The position numbers and the translations under genes are program-made. This document shows positions 44,382-52,390 of a stretch of 64,000 nt of DNA, in pieces; the first letter of the stretch is position 1, and every line of letters begins with the position of its first letter. Source of the stretch: Paenibacillus sp. FJAT-26967 (GTDB taxonomy: Bacteria > Bacillota > Bacilli > Paenibacillales > NBRC-103111). The stretch covers positions 1,190,048-1,254,047 of the forward strand of contig NZ_LMXH01000001.1 of the NCBI RefSeq assembly GCF_001541095.1, given 5' to 3'. Under the pieces are notes generated by a model that saw nothing but the letters and a program-made list of their open reading frames with translations, was not told the origin of the DNA and did no database searches.

Positions 44382-44547
44382 TTCTTATAATAATGCATTC
44401 ACGCATCGCAGCCTTACGGCTGCTCGGTCGCCGAGAAGCATTTAAAGGAAGCTTATTCAGCCAACCCTGCGAATCTAATCGCTTCGCGGCAACCCCCATT
44501 GGGTTCTTAAGCCTCTCGGCGTCGTGAATACGGGAACGTTATAAGAA
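44382..44547. repeat. Inverted-repeat element of about 166 bp
   Basis: Outer arms TTCTTATAA (44382-44390) and TTATAAGAA (44539-44547) are perfect complements, as are the inner TTCACG (44398-44403) and CGTGAA (44523-44528). Between them lie several GC-rich hairpins, such as GCAGCC-TTAC-GGCTGC at 44408-44423. There is no ORF. It resembles a non-autonomous palindromic element and contrasts with its AT-rich surroundings. Confidence 0.55.
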
Positions 44548-44578
44548 ATCCCCGTAAGAACGCAAATAAGGAGGATAA

Positions 44579-45157
44579 ATGAAAAAATATAAAAGAAGAA
44601 TAATATTTACAGTCTGTTTTCTTATTTTTAGTTTGTATCTACTACATATATCAGAATACTCATTTAGTCAGGAAGGGGCACTTAAAGATTCATTCCCACA
44701 ATACAATGGAGATATCGTATTTGAGCAGAACTTCAAAAATAATAAAGTAGTTATCTTAAAGGGACCGCAAGGGACTTATGCAAAATTAATAAAATCAAAA
44801 TGGAAAACACTTTTTCATGTGACTAATGTTTCAGTTTTACGTCCGATGTATCCGGAAGATGAATCAATCTTGAGGGCTTGGACTGCAAATCTAAATTCGA
44901 ATAAGAGATATGATACAATACTAGCAGTTGAAGTCTCGGATCCCAAAATTATAAAAGTGATCATAACAAATGAGCAGTTTGAAGAAGAAAAATCTGTTGA
45001 TTTAAATGAAATAAAAGAAAAATCAAAAGTATTTATAGAGCTAGATGTCGTAAATGGTTATGCAGGTACTTTCCAGGTGATGGCGATAGATGAAGTGGGT
45101 GGATTTGTATTCCGAGGAGTAGATCATACAGGATCAATAAAATATTTCGGAAGATAA
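44579..45157 (+). CDS. Hypothetical membrane-anchored protein (192 aa)
   Basis: I do not recognise the family. An N-terminal basic start and one hydrophobic helix (IIFTVCFLIFSLYLLHI) anchor a 165-residue outside domain rich in beta-type segments (NNKVVILKGPQGTYAKLIKS; FVFRGVDHTGSIKYFGR). AAGGAGGATAA directly precedes the ATG. Codon use is AT-rich. It follows the inverted-repeat element by 31 bases, inside the segment bounded by the dispersed repeat. Confidence 0.7.
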   Translation: MKKYKRRIIFTVCFLIFSLYLLHISEYSFSQEGALKDSFPQYNGDIVFEQNFKNNKVVILKGPQGTYAKLIKSKWKTLFHVTNVSVLRPMYPEDESILRAWTANLNSNKRYDTILAVEVSDPKIIKVIITNEQFEEEKSVDLNEIKEKSKVFIELDVVNGYAGTFQVMAIDEVGGFVFRGVDHTGSIKYFGR

Positions 45158-45171
45158 TGTGATGGAGGAAC

Positions 45172-45273
45172 ATGATGATGGACATAAAGCAATCGTTTTC
45201 AAACAGGGTTAAAGATTATTCCGTCGACTTTATAGTTTGTGACAGTAAAAACATGATTCTCAAATGGTGGTGA
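45172..45273 (+). CDS. Possible 33-aa small ORF
   Basis: It begins ATGATGATG behind GATGGAGGAAC and encodes MMMDIKQSFSNRVKDYSVDF followed by IVCDSKNMILKWW. Its stop lies 4 bases before the TTG start of the next gene, an arrangement that would allow coupled translation. It could also be a remnant. No family is recognised. Confidence 0.4.
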   Translation: MMMDIKQSFSNRVKDYSVDFIVCDSKNMILKWW

Positions 45274-45277
45274 CGCT

Positions 45278-45853
45278 TTGAAGAGAGCAGTAATATGCGG
45301 TTTGGGGACATTATTGATTTCGGTTATCATGATCATTTTAATGGTGCAGTTGTTTCCTTATACAGGGCTCGGTAGAATAATTGCCATACCTATGACGATT
45401 GTGGCTAATTTAGCTATTATTGCATTGGGTATTTTTTTGTCCAGGAAGATGAAACTTCCCCAGTTTGTTATTATATGGATTGTTATCATCGTCATAACCG
45501 CATCAAATACGATTACATTCCATCCGCAAGAATACAGTCCATCAGTTTATAAGCAGATTGGAAATAGCATCTCGGCAATCAAGAATAATGTTGAAATGAA
45601 AAAGTCTTCATTATATAAGCCGATAGAATCTTATGACATAGAAAAACGATCCCCCGACAAACAGACACCAGAAGAGTATATTGTGGCTTTACATAAATTC
45701 AGGGCTGAAATACCTTTAGACGGTTCGTTTGTTCTCGATGAAAGTGTAGATAAATATGGCGTAGATCCTGCAATCCGAAATATCGAGGAAATTTCCGGCA
45801 AACTTGTTGGACATTATGAGATTTTGTGGTGTTATCTAGATATATTTAAATAG
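45278..45853 (+). CDS. Hypothetical membrane protein (191 aa)
   Basis: I do not recognise the family. Three hydrophobic helices fill residues 4-90 (VICGLGTLLISVIMIILMV; IIAIPMTIVANLAIIALGIF; FVIIWIVIIVITASNTI). A soluble tail of about 100 residues follows (SPDKQTPEEYIVALHKFRAE). It starts with TTG 45278 behind GGTGGTGA. AT-rich codon use and position in the repeat-bounded segment suggest an accessory gene. Confidence 0.65.
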   Translation: MKRAVICGLGTLLISVIMIILMVQLFPYTGLGRIIAIPMTIVANLAIIALGIFLSRKMKLPQFVIIWIVIIVITASNTITFHPQEYSPSVYKQIGNSISAIKNNVEMKKSSLYKPIESYDIEKRSPDKQTPEEYIVALHKFRAEIPLDGSFVLDESVDKYGVDPAIRNIEEISGKLVGHYEILWCYLDIFK

Positions 45854-45923
45854 TTTAACGGTATCGTTCAATATAAACATACTAGTTAAATAACAAATGT
45901 AGAAGTAACTCACTGAGGGCAGT

Positions 45924-45949
45924 AACAGCGTATAACACAGCATCCACGC
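45924..45949. repeat. Dispersed repeat, copy 2
   Basis: See the copy at 44233-44258; same orientation, 21 of 26 bases shared. Confidence 0.55.
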
Positions 45950-46004
45950 ATCAAGCTTGGATCTCTTTGAGAATAATAGTTTGATTGATTAAAAAGTTAA
46001 AAGG

Positions 46005-46063
46005 AAACTCCCGGTTTGAAGCGTCATCTATGATTTAATTCAGTGCTGACCGGAAGTTTTTTT
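46005..46063 (+). terminator. Possible terminator before the PksB-like gene
   Basis: aaactcccggt pairs with accggaagttt (one mismatch) across a loop of about 33 bases, then TTTTTTT. Confidence 0.5.
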
Positions 46064-46148
46064 ATGTTCCGAAGCATGGGCAAAACCTTGGTCCACCAAC
46101 CTCGGCATTACCAGGAGGCTATGTTACTACTCGGGAGGAATTCTACTT

Positions 46149-46817
46149 ATGAATGAAGTGTTCCCATTGCGGACAGTTTCGCAGCCATTCATTAATTATA
46201 GCTATATTATTTTCGATCCAAGAAGTCGTGCCTCTTTACTTGTTGATCCCTCTTGGGAGCTAGGCACAATTGTAAATAAGCTAAATGAATTGCAAGCCGA
46301 CTTAAAGGGTATTTTGCTGACGCACTCCCACTATGATCATGTAAATCTGGTTTCGCAACTGACAGCGATCTATCATTGCGACGTTTTTATTTCAGTCAAA
46401 GAGCTAGAGGACTATGGATTCAAGTGCGATAATTTGAAAGGCGTTAACGATTTTGAAGTGTTAACTTTCGAAGGAATTACCGTGACATGTCTGCTTACCC
46501 CGGGACATTCTTCCGGCAGTATGTGTTTTTTGCTCTCTGAAAGTATTTTTACAGGGGACACAGTATTTATCGAAGGCTGCGGCAGCTGCAGTTCTAAAGG
46601 CGGTTCCGCTGAAGATATGTTCAAAAGCATTCAAAGACTAAAATCCATTATCGCTCCACATGTACGTGTATATCCGGGACATTCATATGGTAGTATGATC
46701 GGCGAGCCCTTTAATAATTTGTTCGATCAAAACATTTATTTCCAAATTGATTCAATGAAACAATTTATTGATTTTAGAATGAGACCGAATCAAAGTAACT
46801 TATTGAAGTTTTGTTAG
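46149..46817 (+). CDS. Metallo-beta-lactamase-fold hydrolase, PksB/BaeB-like
   Basis: A 222-residue cytoplasmic zinc hydrolase. The metal motif is LTHSHYDH (H59, H61, D63, H64), with TPGHSSGS, FTGDT and VYPGHSYG supplying the other ligands. The stretch GCGSCSSKGGSAEDMFKSIQ and the tail FQIDSMKQFIDFRMRPNQ are features I associate with PksB/BaeB, the hydrolase encoded in Bacillus trans-AT polyketide clusters, rather than general glyoxalase II. No polyketide genes are in the window, so it is an orphan copy. GGGAGG precedes the ATG. Confidence 0.85.
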   Translation: MNEVFPLRTVSQPFINYSYIIFDPRSRASLLVDPSWELGTIVNKLNELQADLKGILLTHSHYDHVNLVSQLTAIYHCDVFISVKELEDYGFKCDNLKGVNDFEVLTFEGITVTCLLTPGHSSGSMCFLLSESIFTGDTVFIEGCGSCSSKGGSAEDMFKSIQRLKSIIAPHVRVYPGHSYGSMIGEPFNNLFDQNIYFQIDSMKQFIDFRMRPNQSNLLKFC

Positions 46818-46902
46818 TAATATGGAGGTGTGGAATGGACAAATCGATTGTATTCATGACAAGCTTGGGGGAGTCTTGGATAAATAGGTTTATTTTTAAC
46901 AC

Positions 46903-46963
46903 AAGACCCCATTCTACATATACTTACAACCCGTTTAATCACATTTTCCTATACACGATATAG
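46903..46963. repeat. Duplicated leader, copy A
   Basis: AAGACCCCATTCTA and the following AT-rich bases up to CGATATAG parallel 47644-47707, which is the region immediately upstream of the minus-strand stalk-domain gene. No start codon is preserved in this copy. Confidence 0.5.
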
Positions 46964-46991
46964 GGCTATTGTATCGAATTGTTGTTTAAGG

Positions 46992-47019
46992 CAAAAAGCC
47001 CTCATGATGAGGGTCTTTT
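46992..47019. terminator. Terminator of the stalk-domain gene
   Basis: aaaaagccctcat pairs with atgagggtcttttt. Because it is A-rich on the left and T-rich on the right, it works on either strand. Confidence 0.75.
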
Positions 47020-47022
47020 TAC

Positions 47023-47640
47023 TTAGTATTGGGAATTTTCGCCCTCATTCTCTCCCTCTTCATCCATCCATTCCTGTATAAGCGTGTCAATAAATTGACT
47101 CTCCGTTAATTTTCCGTTAAAAAAAGCACGAGCATCTTCTGTAACTCCCGATATAGTTTGACCCATTATATCAGCGAAAACAAAATCAGTTGTCCCCAGA
47201 GTGATAGCTTGCTTCGCTATTTCTTTGATTGCTTCGTTATATTTCCCTTCGTTCCCCATAAAGAATAGGCCTTCATAAATAGCAATGAATTGTGTGTATC
47301 CGGATCCATCCGTATGATAGTCTAAAGAATAAATATTGTAGCTCTTCAAATGTTTTGCTATCTCATCTATGCTTTTTAAAGTGGGTGAAGGTGCTATTTC
47401 TGCGGTATAAGTATCCGGATCCCATTTCACATTAGCTCCCAGGGACTCAGCCACTGCCCTCACAGGCAGCATTGTAGTGCCGTCCAGGTTAATTCCCGGA
47501 ACATCGCTGCTCACATAATCACCGTTAACTTTGACTTTTACGATGGAGTGTCCTTTGTAACTCCCATTGATGCTTGAGGCAGATACGACGCCGGCAAAGA
47601 TGCTTAAGACTGCTGCGATAGAAATAACTTTCTTTTTCAT
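47023..47640 (-). CDS. Exported protein with copper-amine-oxidase stalk domain
   Basis: A 205-residue protein. MKKKVISIAAVLSIFAGVVSAS is a signal peptide, and the start is chosen there (47640) rather than 15 codons upstream because GGGGTCTT precedes it and the signal then begins at the N-terminus. The stalk domain covers about residues 30-85 (VKVNGDYV; TTMLPVRAVAESLGANVKWD). The remainder is acidic and helical and ends EWMDEEGENEGENSQY. Probably a surface protein of unknown role. Confidence 0.78.
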   Translation of the reverse strand: MKKKVISIAAVLSIFAGVVSASSINGSYKGHSIVKVKVNGDYVSSDVPGINLDGTTMLPVRAVAESLGANVKWDPDTYTAEIAPSPTLKSIDEIAKHLKSYNIYSLDYHTDGSGYTQFIAIYEGLFFMGNEGKYNEAIKEIAKQAITLGTTDFVFADIMGQTISGVTEDARAFFNGKLTESQFIDTLIQEWMDEEGENEGENSQY

Positions 47641-47643
47641 TTT

Positions 47644-47707
47644 AAGACCCCATTCTATAAAATCTTTACAATCATATTGAAGCATATTTTTCCAATATAC
47701 GATATAG
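47644..47707. repeat. Duplicated leader, copy B (upstream of the stalk-domain gene)
   Basis: Contains the ribosome site and likely promoter region of the minus-strand gene; its counterpart is 46903-46963. Confidence 0.5.
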
Positions 47708-48007
47708 CTCTGTGAATAAATTTGCTCGACAAAAGATGAGTTTCAAATGGTTAAAATAAGTTATTTTTAGAACTATTTTACTATTTTGATCCCCTCCAAT
47801 TAGGGTTATCCTTGAACGATGGTTGATTAATTCGACTCGTATAAAATTATTGGGGGTTTGCTTTTAATGAAAAAAATTTGGGTTGCCGGAATTTTGAGTG
47901 CTTCACTTGTCGCAAGTAGTCAACATCCGCTTTTGCTGTCCAACCGCCATCCACTGGCCAGAGTATTACTCCCAACTAAGAAGCACAGGAACCAATATAA
48001 ATATTCC

Positions 48008-48586
48008 ATGAACAAAAATTGCTTACTTATTGCTGCGTCACTTGTGTTCCTTCTAGGCGGATGTCAAGATAAACCTGCAAGTTCCCATGTTAATCATGTT
48101 ACACCTGGTATTAGACCGAGCGCTTCGCCCATCGCATCTGTTCCTCCTGAGACTTTGGATGGCACGTATTTTCCTGATCAAAATGCGTTTATCGTACATG
48201 ATTTCGCAATCTCACAACAAGAGGGAAGCCCTGATCTTGTTTATACGCTTCGTTATCAGTTTGGAGACATACCAGCTCAGTTTTTATCAAAAGATGGACA
48301 TAAGTATTATTTTAAACTTAGATTTCCGAAAGAATCATCTGATTTATTCGTAGAATCTGAGACTGCTGCTGTTGAAGGGCCTCGGGTGTCAGGCAGTAAT
48401 GAGATACACAACGTCGATTTAAAGGCTAAACTTAAGCACGGCTTGTCTCAAGACCAGATAAACTCTCTGTTAAAAAATAAGAGTAATTACGTGCTGTCCA
48501 TTTACGAAGACCTCGACTTTGCTGCTAATGTTATTCATAATGTAATGCCGAATAATCAAATAAAGAAACACGAATTCTTAAACTGA
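48008..48586 (+). CDS. Small putative lipoprotein
   Basis: From ATG 48008 the protein is 192 residues and starts MNKNCLLIAASLVFLLGGC, a clear lipoprotein signal with the Cys anchor at residue 19. A Pro/Ser-rich linker leads to a beta-rich domain (LVYTLRYQFGDIPAQFL; YYFKLRFPKE). The frame is open further upstream to 47858, where another signal-like start occurs (MKKIWVAGILSASLVASS at 47867). The upstream part may be a remnant fused in frame, so the true start is uncertain. Neither start has a strong ribosome site. No family is recognised. Confidence 0.6.
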   Translation: MNKNCLLIAASLVFLLGGCQDKPASSHVNHVTPGIRPSASPIASVPPETLDGTYFPDQNAFIVHDFAISQQEGSPDLVYTLRYQFGDIPAQFLSKDGHKYYFKLRFPKESSDLFVESETAAVEGPRVSGSNEIHNVDLKAKLKHGLSQDQINSLLKNKSNYVLSIYEDLDFAANVIHNVMPNNQIKKHEFLN

Positions 48587-48601
48587 TTAGGCTGACTTAC
48601 G

Positions 48602-48632
48602 GCCTTCCAGATTTTAAACTGGAAGGTCATTG
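48602..48632 (+). terminator. Hairpin after the lipoprotein gene
   Basis: ccttccag pairs with ctggaagg across an 8-base loop; the T run is poor, so it may not be efficient. Confidence 0.45.
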
Positions 48633-48756
48633 GCATATCATTTTTAAACATACATTCATATCGCTGAAGCCTACCCATATAGTTTAAAGCTATTAAATCA
48701 AAATATATCGTAGACAAGATGAGCGTGCTTTTCACCAAACATCTTGCCCGGTACAG

Positions 48757-48785
48757 GCACGTATAGGCACCTGCCCTCATACAAT
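48757..48785 (+). promoter_or_regulatory. Candidate SigE-type promoter of sigK
   Basis: CATACAAT at 48778-48785 is a full match to the mother-cell SigE -10 consensus. A weak -35 (GCACGTA) lies 14 bases upstream. Bacillus sigK is transcribed by SigE, which supports the call. Confidence 0.55.
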
Positions 48786-48844
48786 AAAAGGACCGCACCG
48801 ATGGATGGTGGTTCGTAAGGGAATTGAAGCAGGAGGTGTCATCG

Positions 48845-49546
48845 TTGCCCGGACTGTTTAGCGCCATTGCTTTTTTTATTAAGGAACTGACACTGCTGGT
48901 TTCATACGTCAAAAACAATGCGTTTCCGCAGCCCCTCACGGAGGCCGAGGAAAGCAAATACCTTCAGCTAATGGCGGAAGGCCATGCACATGCCCGTAAT
49001 ATGCTGATTGAGCATAATCTGCGGCTGGTGGCGCACATCGTGAAGAAATTCGACAACACCGGGGAGGATCTCGAGGACCTGATTTCGATCGGCACGATCG
49101 GACTCATTAAAGCGATCGAAAGCTTCTCCCCGACGAAGGGAACGAAACTTGCGACTTTTGCGGCGCGGTGTATAGAAAATGAAATTCTGATGCATTTGAG
49201 GTCTCTCAAAAAGACCCGTAAGGATGTTTCACTGCATGATCCGATTGGGACAGATAAAGAAGGAAATGAAATCACGCTAATCGATATCTTAGGAACGGAA
49301 GCGGACGATGTTGTCGATAAGGTCCAGCTCAAAATCGAGAAAAGCAAAATTTACCGGAACCTTGATATATTGGATGAACGGGAAAAAGAGGTTGTGGTAG
49401 GGCGGTTCGGACTAGAGCATGGCGGGGAAGAGCGGACCCAGCGGGAAATCGCCAAGGAACTAGGTATTTCGCGTTCTTATGTGTCACGAATTGAGAAGCG
49501 GGCTTTGATGAAGCTGTATCATGAGTTTTACAAAGCAAAGCGGTAA
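48845..49546 (+). CDS. sigK: Sporulation sigma factor SigK, uninterrupted
   Basis: A 233-residue sigma-70 factor for late mother-cell genes. It follows Bacillus SigK across its length: a pro-sequence-like hydrophobic start ([28 protein letters not shown]), region 2 ([38 protein letters not shown] split across two motifs), [15 protein letters not shown], and region 4 ([27 protein letters not shown]). The start is TTG 48845, 6 bases after AGGAGGTG. The gene is continuous, with no skin-like insertion in this strain. Confidence 0.96.
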   Translation: MPGLFSAIAFFIKELTLLVSYVKNNAFPQPLTEAEESKYLQLMAEGHAHARNMLIEHNLRLVAHIVKKFDNTGEDLEDLISIGTIGLIKAIESFSPTKGTKLATFAARCIENEILMHLRSLKKTRKDVSLHDPIGTDKEGNEITLIDILGTEADDVVDKVQLKIEKSKIYRNLDILDEREKEVVVGRFGLEHGGEERTQREIAKELGISRSYVSRIEKRALMKLYHEFYKAKR

Positions 49547-49564
49547 AAAACTTCATAACGAGTC

Positions 49565-49594
49565 AAAAAGCCCCTTGTCTAAGAGGCTTTTTTT
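49565..49594 (+). terminator. Terminator after sigK
   Basis: aaaaagcc..ctt pairs with aag..ggcttttt over a 4-base loop, followed by TT. Confidence 0.8.
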
Positions 49595-49617
49595 CATTTA
49601 TCAACGATATTTATTAC

Positions 49618-49645
49618 TAAACAATTATACAAGTTGTGACGATAT
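49618..49645 (+). promoter_or_regulatory. SigD-type (motility) promoter of the chemoreceptor
   Basis: TAAA at 49618-49621, a 16-base spacer and GACGATAT at 49638-49645. This differs in one base and one spacer position from the SigD consensus TAAA-N15-GCCGATAT, and lies 45 bases before the MCP start. Confidence 0.6.
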
Positions 49646-49690
49646 TAAGAGTAATCTAATTTTCCAGCACGAAACAACGTGGAGGTTCCA

Positions 49691-51781
49691 ATGAAAATGT
49701 ATAATTCAAAGGGAAGTCGCAATGTCTTCCAAAAGATCAACCTGACCGGATTATTTGCCAAAATTATGCTGGTATCAGTCGCGTGTATGGTGATTCCTAT
49801 GTTAATCGCCCTATGGTATGCAAGCAGCTCGTCGGGCGATTCCTTGGAGGAAGAAGCAAGAGAATCTATGATGAACATTGTATCGGAGAAGGTTCATCAG
49901 ATGGATCTGGCCTTTAACAATTTATCGCTGAGTTCCTCCTCTATTGCGAACAATCCTTTTCTGATCAATACGTTCAAGGAGATGAAGAAAACCGGCAATT
50001 CCAAATCGGAGAATGCTGCGAATACATCCGCCTATCTCGGCAAAATTTTAACGGACTCTAATGGTTTATATGAAAATATTTATGCCGCATACAATAGTGT
50101 TATCGTGTCCGATGGCATCGGCGGCAAATCTTTGGATATCGACATAGGTGTTGCGGATTTGGATGCCGCCCTCCTGGAGGGAATTAAGAAAGGCCCCGTT
50201 CTGTACGGTCCTGTCCAATCTCCGGTAACCAGTGGACCTATTATGGCGCTTCTGTCTCAGATTCCAGACGGCAGCACGGGGGACAAGCCTTCCATTGTCG
50301 GTACGGCAGTTGATTTGACGAAGTTGTCGACGAATATCGTCAGGACCACACAAGAAGGCAACGTCAAGACTTATATGATCAATTCAGCCGGCGTTCTCGT
50401 TGCTGCAGAAGATGCTGGACAAGTACTGAAATTTGATATGGCCAAAGCCGAAGGGGATATCCCTGTTTTCTTCAAGGAAGTAAGTGAAAACAAAAATGGC
50501 TTGGGATATTTCACTCTGGATGGTCAGAAGCAAATCGCTTCTTACGGTAAATCGACTCTCCAGGATATGTACATTATTTCTTTCAAGCCAGTGGATGAAT
50601 ATATGCAGAATGTTTCCGACCTGCAGCGAGGTCTTGTTGTTGTTATCATCGGCAGCATTATTGTGTTCGCTGCGATTCTCATTCTGCTGTCCTACCGCAT
50701 TACGACGCCGATTAAAGTCGCCACTGAGCACCTGAAAGTTATCGCCGGCGGGGACTTGTCTCATCCGGTACCAAAGGAACATATGCAAGCCAAGGATGAG
50801 ACAGGTGTATTGATGCAGTCAATGCACACGATGCAGGCCTCGGTCAGCGAGATGATCCGCACGATTGTGCAAGAGTCGGACAAGCTGGGCGGGTCGGTAA
50901 CGGCAGTGAGCAGTCATCTGACCGATCTCAACAGCCAAATTCAAGATGTGTCGGGCACAACGGAGCAAATGGCGGCTGCGATGGAAGAAACAGCCGCATC
51001 AACGGAAGAAATGAACCATTCTTCGGTGAATATTCGTCAGTCGGTTCATATGATCTCGGATAAAGCGAAGCAAGGCGAAGAGATCTCTAAGGAAGTCAGC
51101 AAACGGGCTGAGAATCTGCGTGAAACTGCCGTCATCTCATCGGAGCGTGCGGTTCAGATTGGCGAAGAGATGAGGAAGAACCTCGGCAGCGCCATTGAAC
51201 AGTCCAAGGCCGTCGAGCAAATTCAGGTGCTTGCAAATTCTATTCTGGAGATTACGGCACAAACGAATCTCCTGGCCTTGAATGCGAACATTGAGGCAGC
51301 GAGAGCCGGTGAAGCCGGAAGAGGTTTTGCTGTGGTAGCCGGTGAAATTCGCAAGCTGGCTGAGGTATCCGGACAATCGGCCAACAAAATCCGTGATGTA
51401 GTCCAAATCGTGACCTCCTCCGTGGAGAACTTGAAGAACAACTCGGAGAATATGCTTGAATTCATTGATGGGACCGTTATCAAAGACTACAATGCGATGG
51501 TTGAGACCGGCCGGCAATATTACCGTGATGCGGAGTTCTATGAGAACTTGCTTGGAGATTTTAATTCAACCGCGCATGAATTGAGCAAAGCGATTCAGAA
51601 TATGACACTTACGATAAACGAGATTTCCATGGCAAACAACGAATCGGCTGACGGAACCGGGAACATCTCGGATAAAGCAAGTATTGCCCTGAAGAGTTCC
51701 AATAAAGTGTTGGAGATTGTAGGCGATACCAAAGAAAGTGCCGAGCAGTTGAAACAAACGATTGCCAACTTCAAAGTATAG
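49691..51781 (+). CDS. Methyl-accepting chemotaxis protein
   Basis: A 696-residue chemoreceptor. The first helix ([24 protein letters not shown], split by its Pro) lies near residues 18-40. An extracellular Cache-like sensor of about 260 residues follows, then a second helix ([20 protein letters not shown]), a HAMP domain and a long signalling coiled coil. The hairpin tip reads [20 protein letters not shown] and [23 protein letters not shown] lies 5 bases before ATG 49691; the upstream GTG is not used. A SigD-like promoter supports a role in motility. Ligand unknown. Confidence 0.95.
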   Translation: MKMYNSKGSRNVFQKINLTGLFAKIMLVSVACMVIPMLIALWYASSSSGDSLEEEARESMMNIVSEKVHQMDLAFNNLSLSSSSIANNPFLINTFKEMKKTGNSKSENAANTSAYLGKILTDSNGLYENIYAAYNSVIVSDGIGGKSLDIDIGVADLDAALLEGIKKGPVLYGPVQSPVTSGPIMALLSQIPDGSTGDKPSIVGTAVDLTKLSTNIVRTTQEGNVKTYMINSAGVLVAAEDAGQVLKFDMAKAEGDIPVFFKEVSENKNGLGYFTLDGQKQIASYGKSTLQDMYIISFKPVDEYMQNVSDLQRGLVVVIIGSIIVFAAILILLSYRITTPIKVATEHLKVIAGGDLSHPVPKEHMQAKDETGVLMQSMHTMQASVSEMIRTIVQESDKLGGSVTAVSSHLTDLNSQIQDVSGTTEQMAAAMEETAASTEEMNHSSVNIRQSVHMISDKAKQGEEISKEVSKRAENLRETAVISSERAVQIGEEMRKNLGSAIEQSKAVEQIQVLANSILEITAQTNLLALNANIEAARAGEAGRGFAVVAGEIRKLAEVSGQSANKIRDVVQIVTSSVENLKNNSENMLEFIDGTVIKDYNAMVETGRQYYRDAEFYENLLGDFNSTAHELSKAIQNMTLTINEISMANNESADGTGNISDKASIALKSSNKVLEIVGDTKESAEQLKQTIANFKV

Positions 51782-51798
51782 TTGCCTGTTGTATGTTT

Positions 51799-51842
51799 GA
51801 AAGACGCCTCCGACCTGAAGTGGAAGGAAGCGTCTTTTTATT
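51799..51842 (+). terminator. Terminator after the chemoreceptor
   Basis: aagacgcctcc pairs with ggaagcgtctt, then TTTT. Confidence 0.7.
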
Positions 51843-51868
51843 AGGTATTACGCCTGCCTTGTAGTGGG

Positions 51869-52123
51869 GTGGAGGAGGATCAGACTGGTCTGTACTGCGT
51901 GGACCCTACATTCAGTAATCAAGTAGAGAGGCTGCCGATCCATCTGCTGCCTCTCTCCGGCAAATTAGTCGTCCAATGGGAGATCGTGCAGAAAAGTTTC
52001 ATTAAATACTACTATGTAAACACACCCGACAAGGATGCCATTTATAAACCGAAGATAGCCGGCATTATCCGCCAAAATGCTAAGCTGGAAGAAGAATTCT
52101 TCAACTTGTACAGGCTGGCCTGA
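51869..52123 (+). CDS. Hypothetical small protein (84 aa), start uncertain
   Basis: An open frame with reasonable composition but no clear start: the GTG at 51869 has no ribosome site before it, while GGAGGAGG lies just inside the frame without a good start after it. The protein is soluble, with an aromatic segment (FIKYYYVNTPDKDAIYKPKI) and an acidic tail (NAKLEEEFFNLYRLA). No family is recognised. Confidence 0.4.
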   Translation: MEEDQTGLYCVDPTFSNQVERLPIHLLPLSGKLVVQWEIVQKSFIKYYYVNTPDKDAIYKPKIAGIIRQNAKLEEEFFNLYRLA

Positions 52124-52390
52124 CTAGCGGGCAACTTTCACTTAATAGGTCCCCTGTTGAGCTTTTCTTGTCTCGCTTAATTTTGTGAACATGACTCCTA
52201 AAATAATGAAGATCCTTAACCGGTTTCTAAGATTATTGAATAAACGGCATGAATTCGTTCGTATCCTCTGTCTGTGGAGTTTTTTATAATAAGAAAAAGA
52301 ACCTTCGATCACTCATCAAAAGGTAGCGCTTACACATCCATAACTGCTGCTCAGGAGATTTGTAAGAATAGACCGCAGAGGAGAATAAAC

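Noticed and set aside
44382-44547. Interpretation of the inverted-repeat element as an integron attC site
   Set aside because: The ends lack the GTTRRRY core pattern and no integrase is present in the window.
46834-46962. A 42-codon ORF with a GGAGG site after the PksB-like gene
   Set aside because: Most of its length is the duplicated leader read on the opposite strand, so coding is unlikely.
48845-49546. Possible skin-element interruption of sigK
   Set aside because: The frame is continuous from start to stop, with all sigma regions present.
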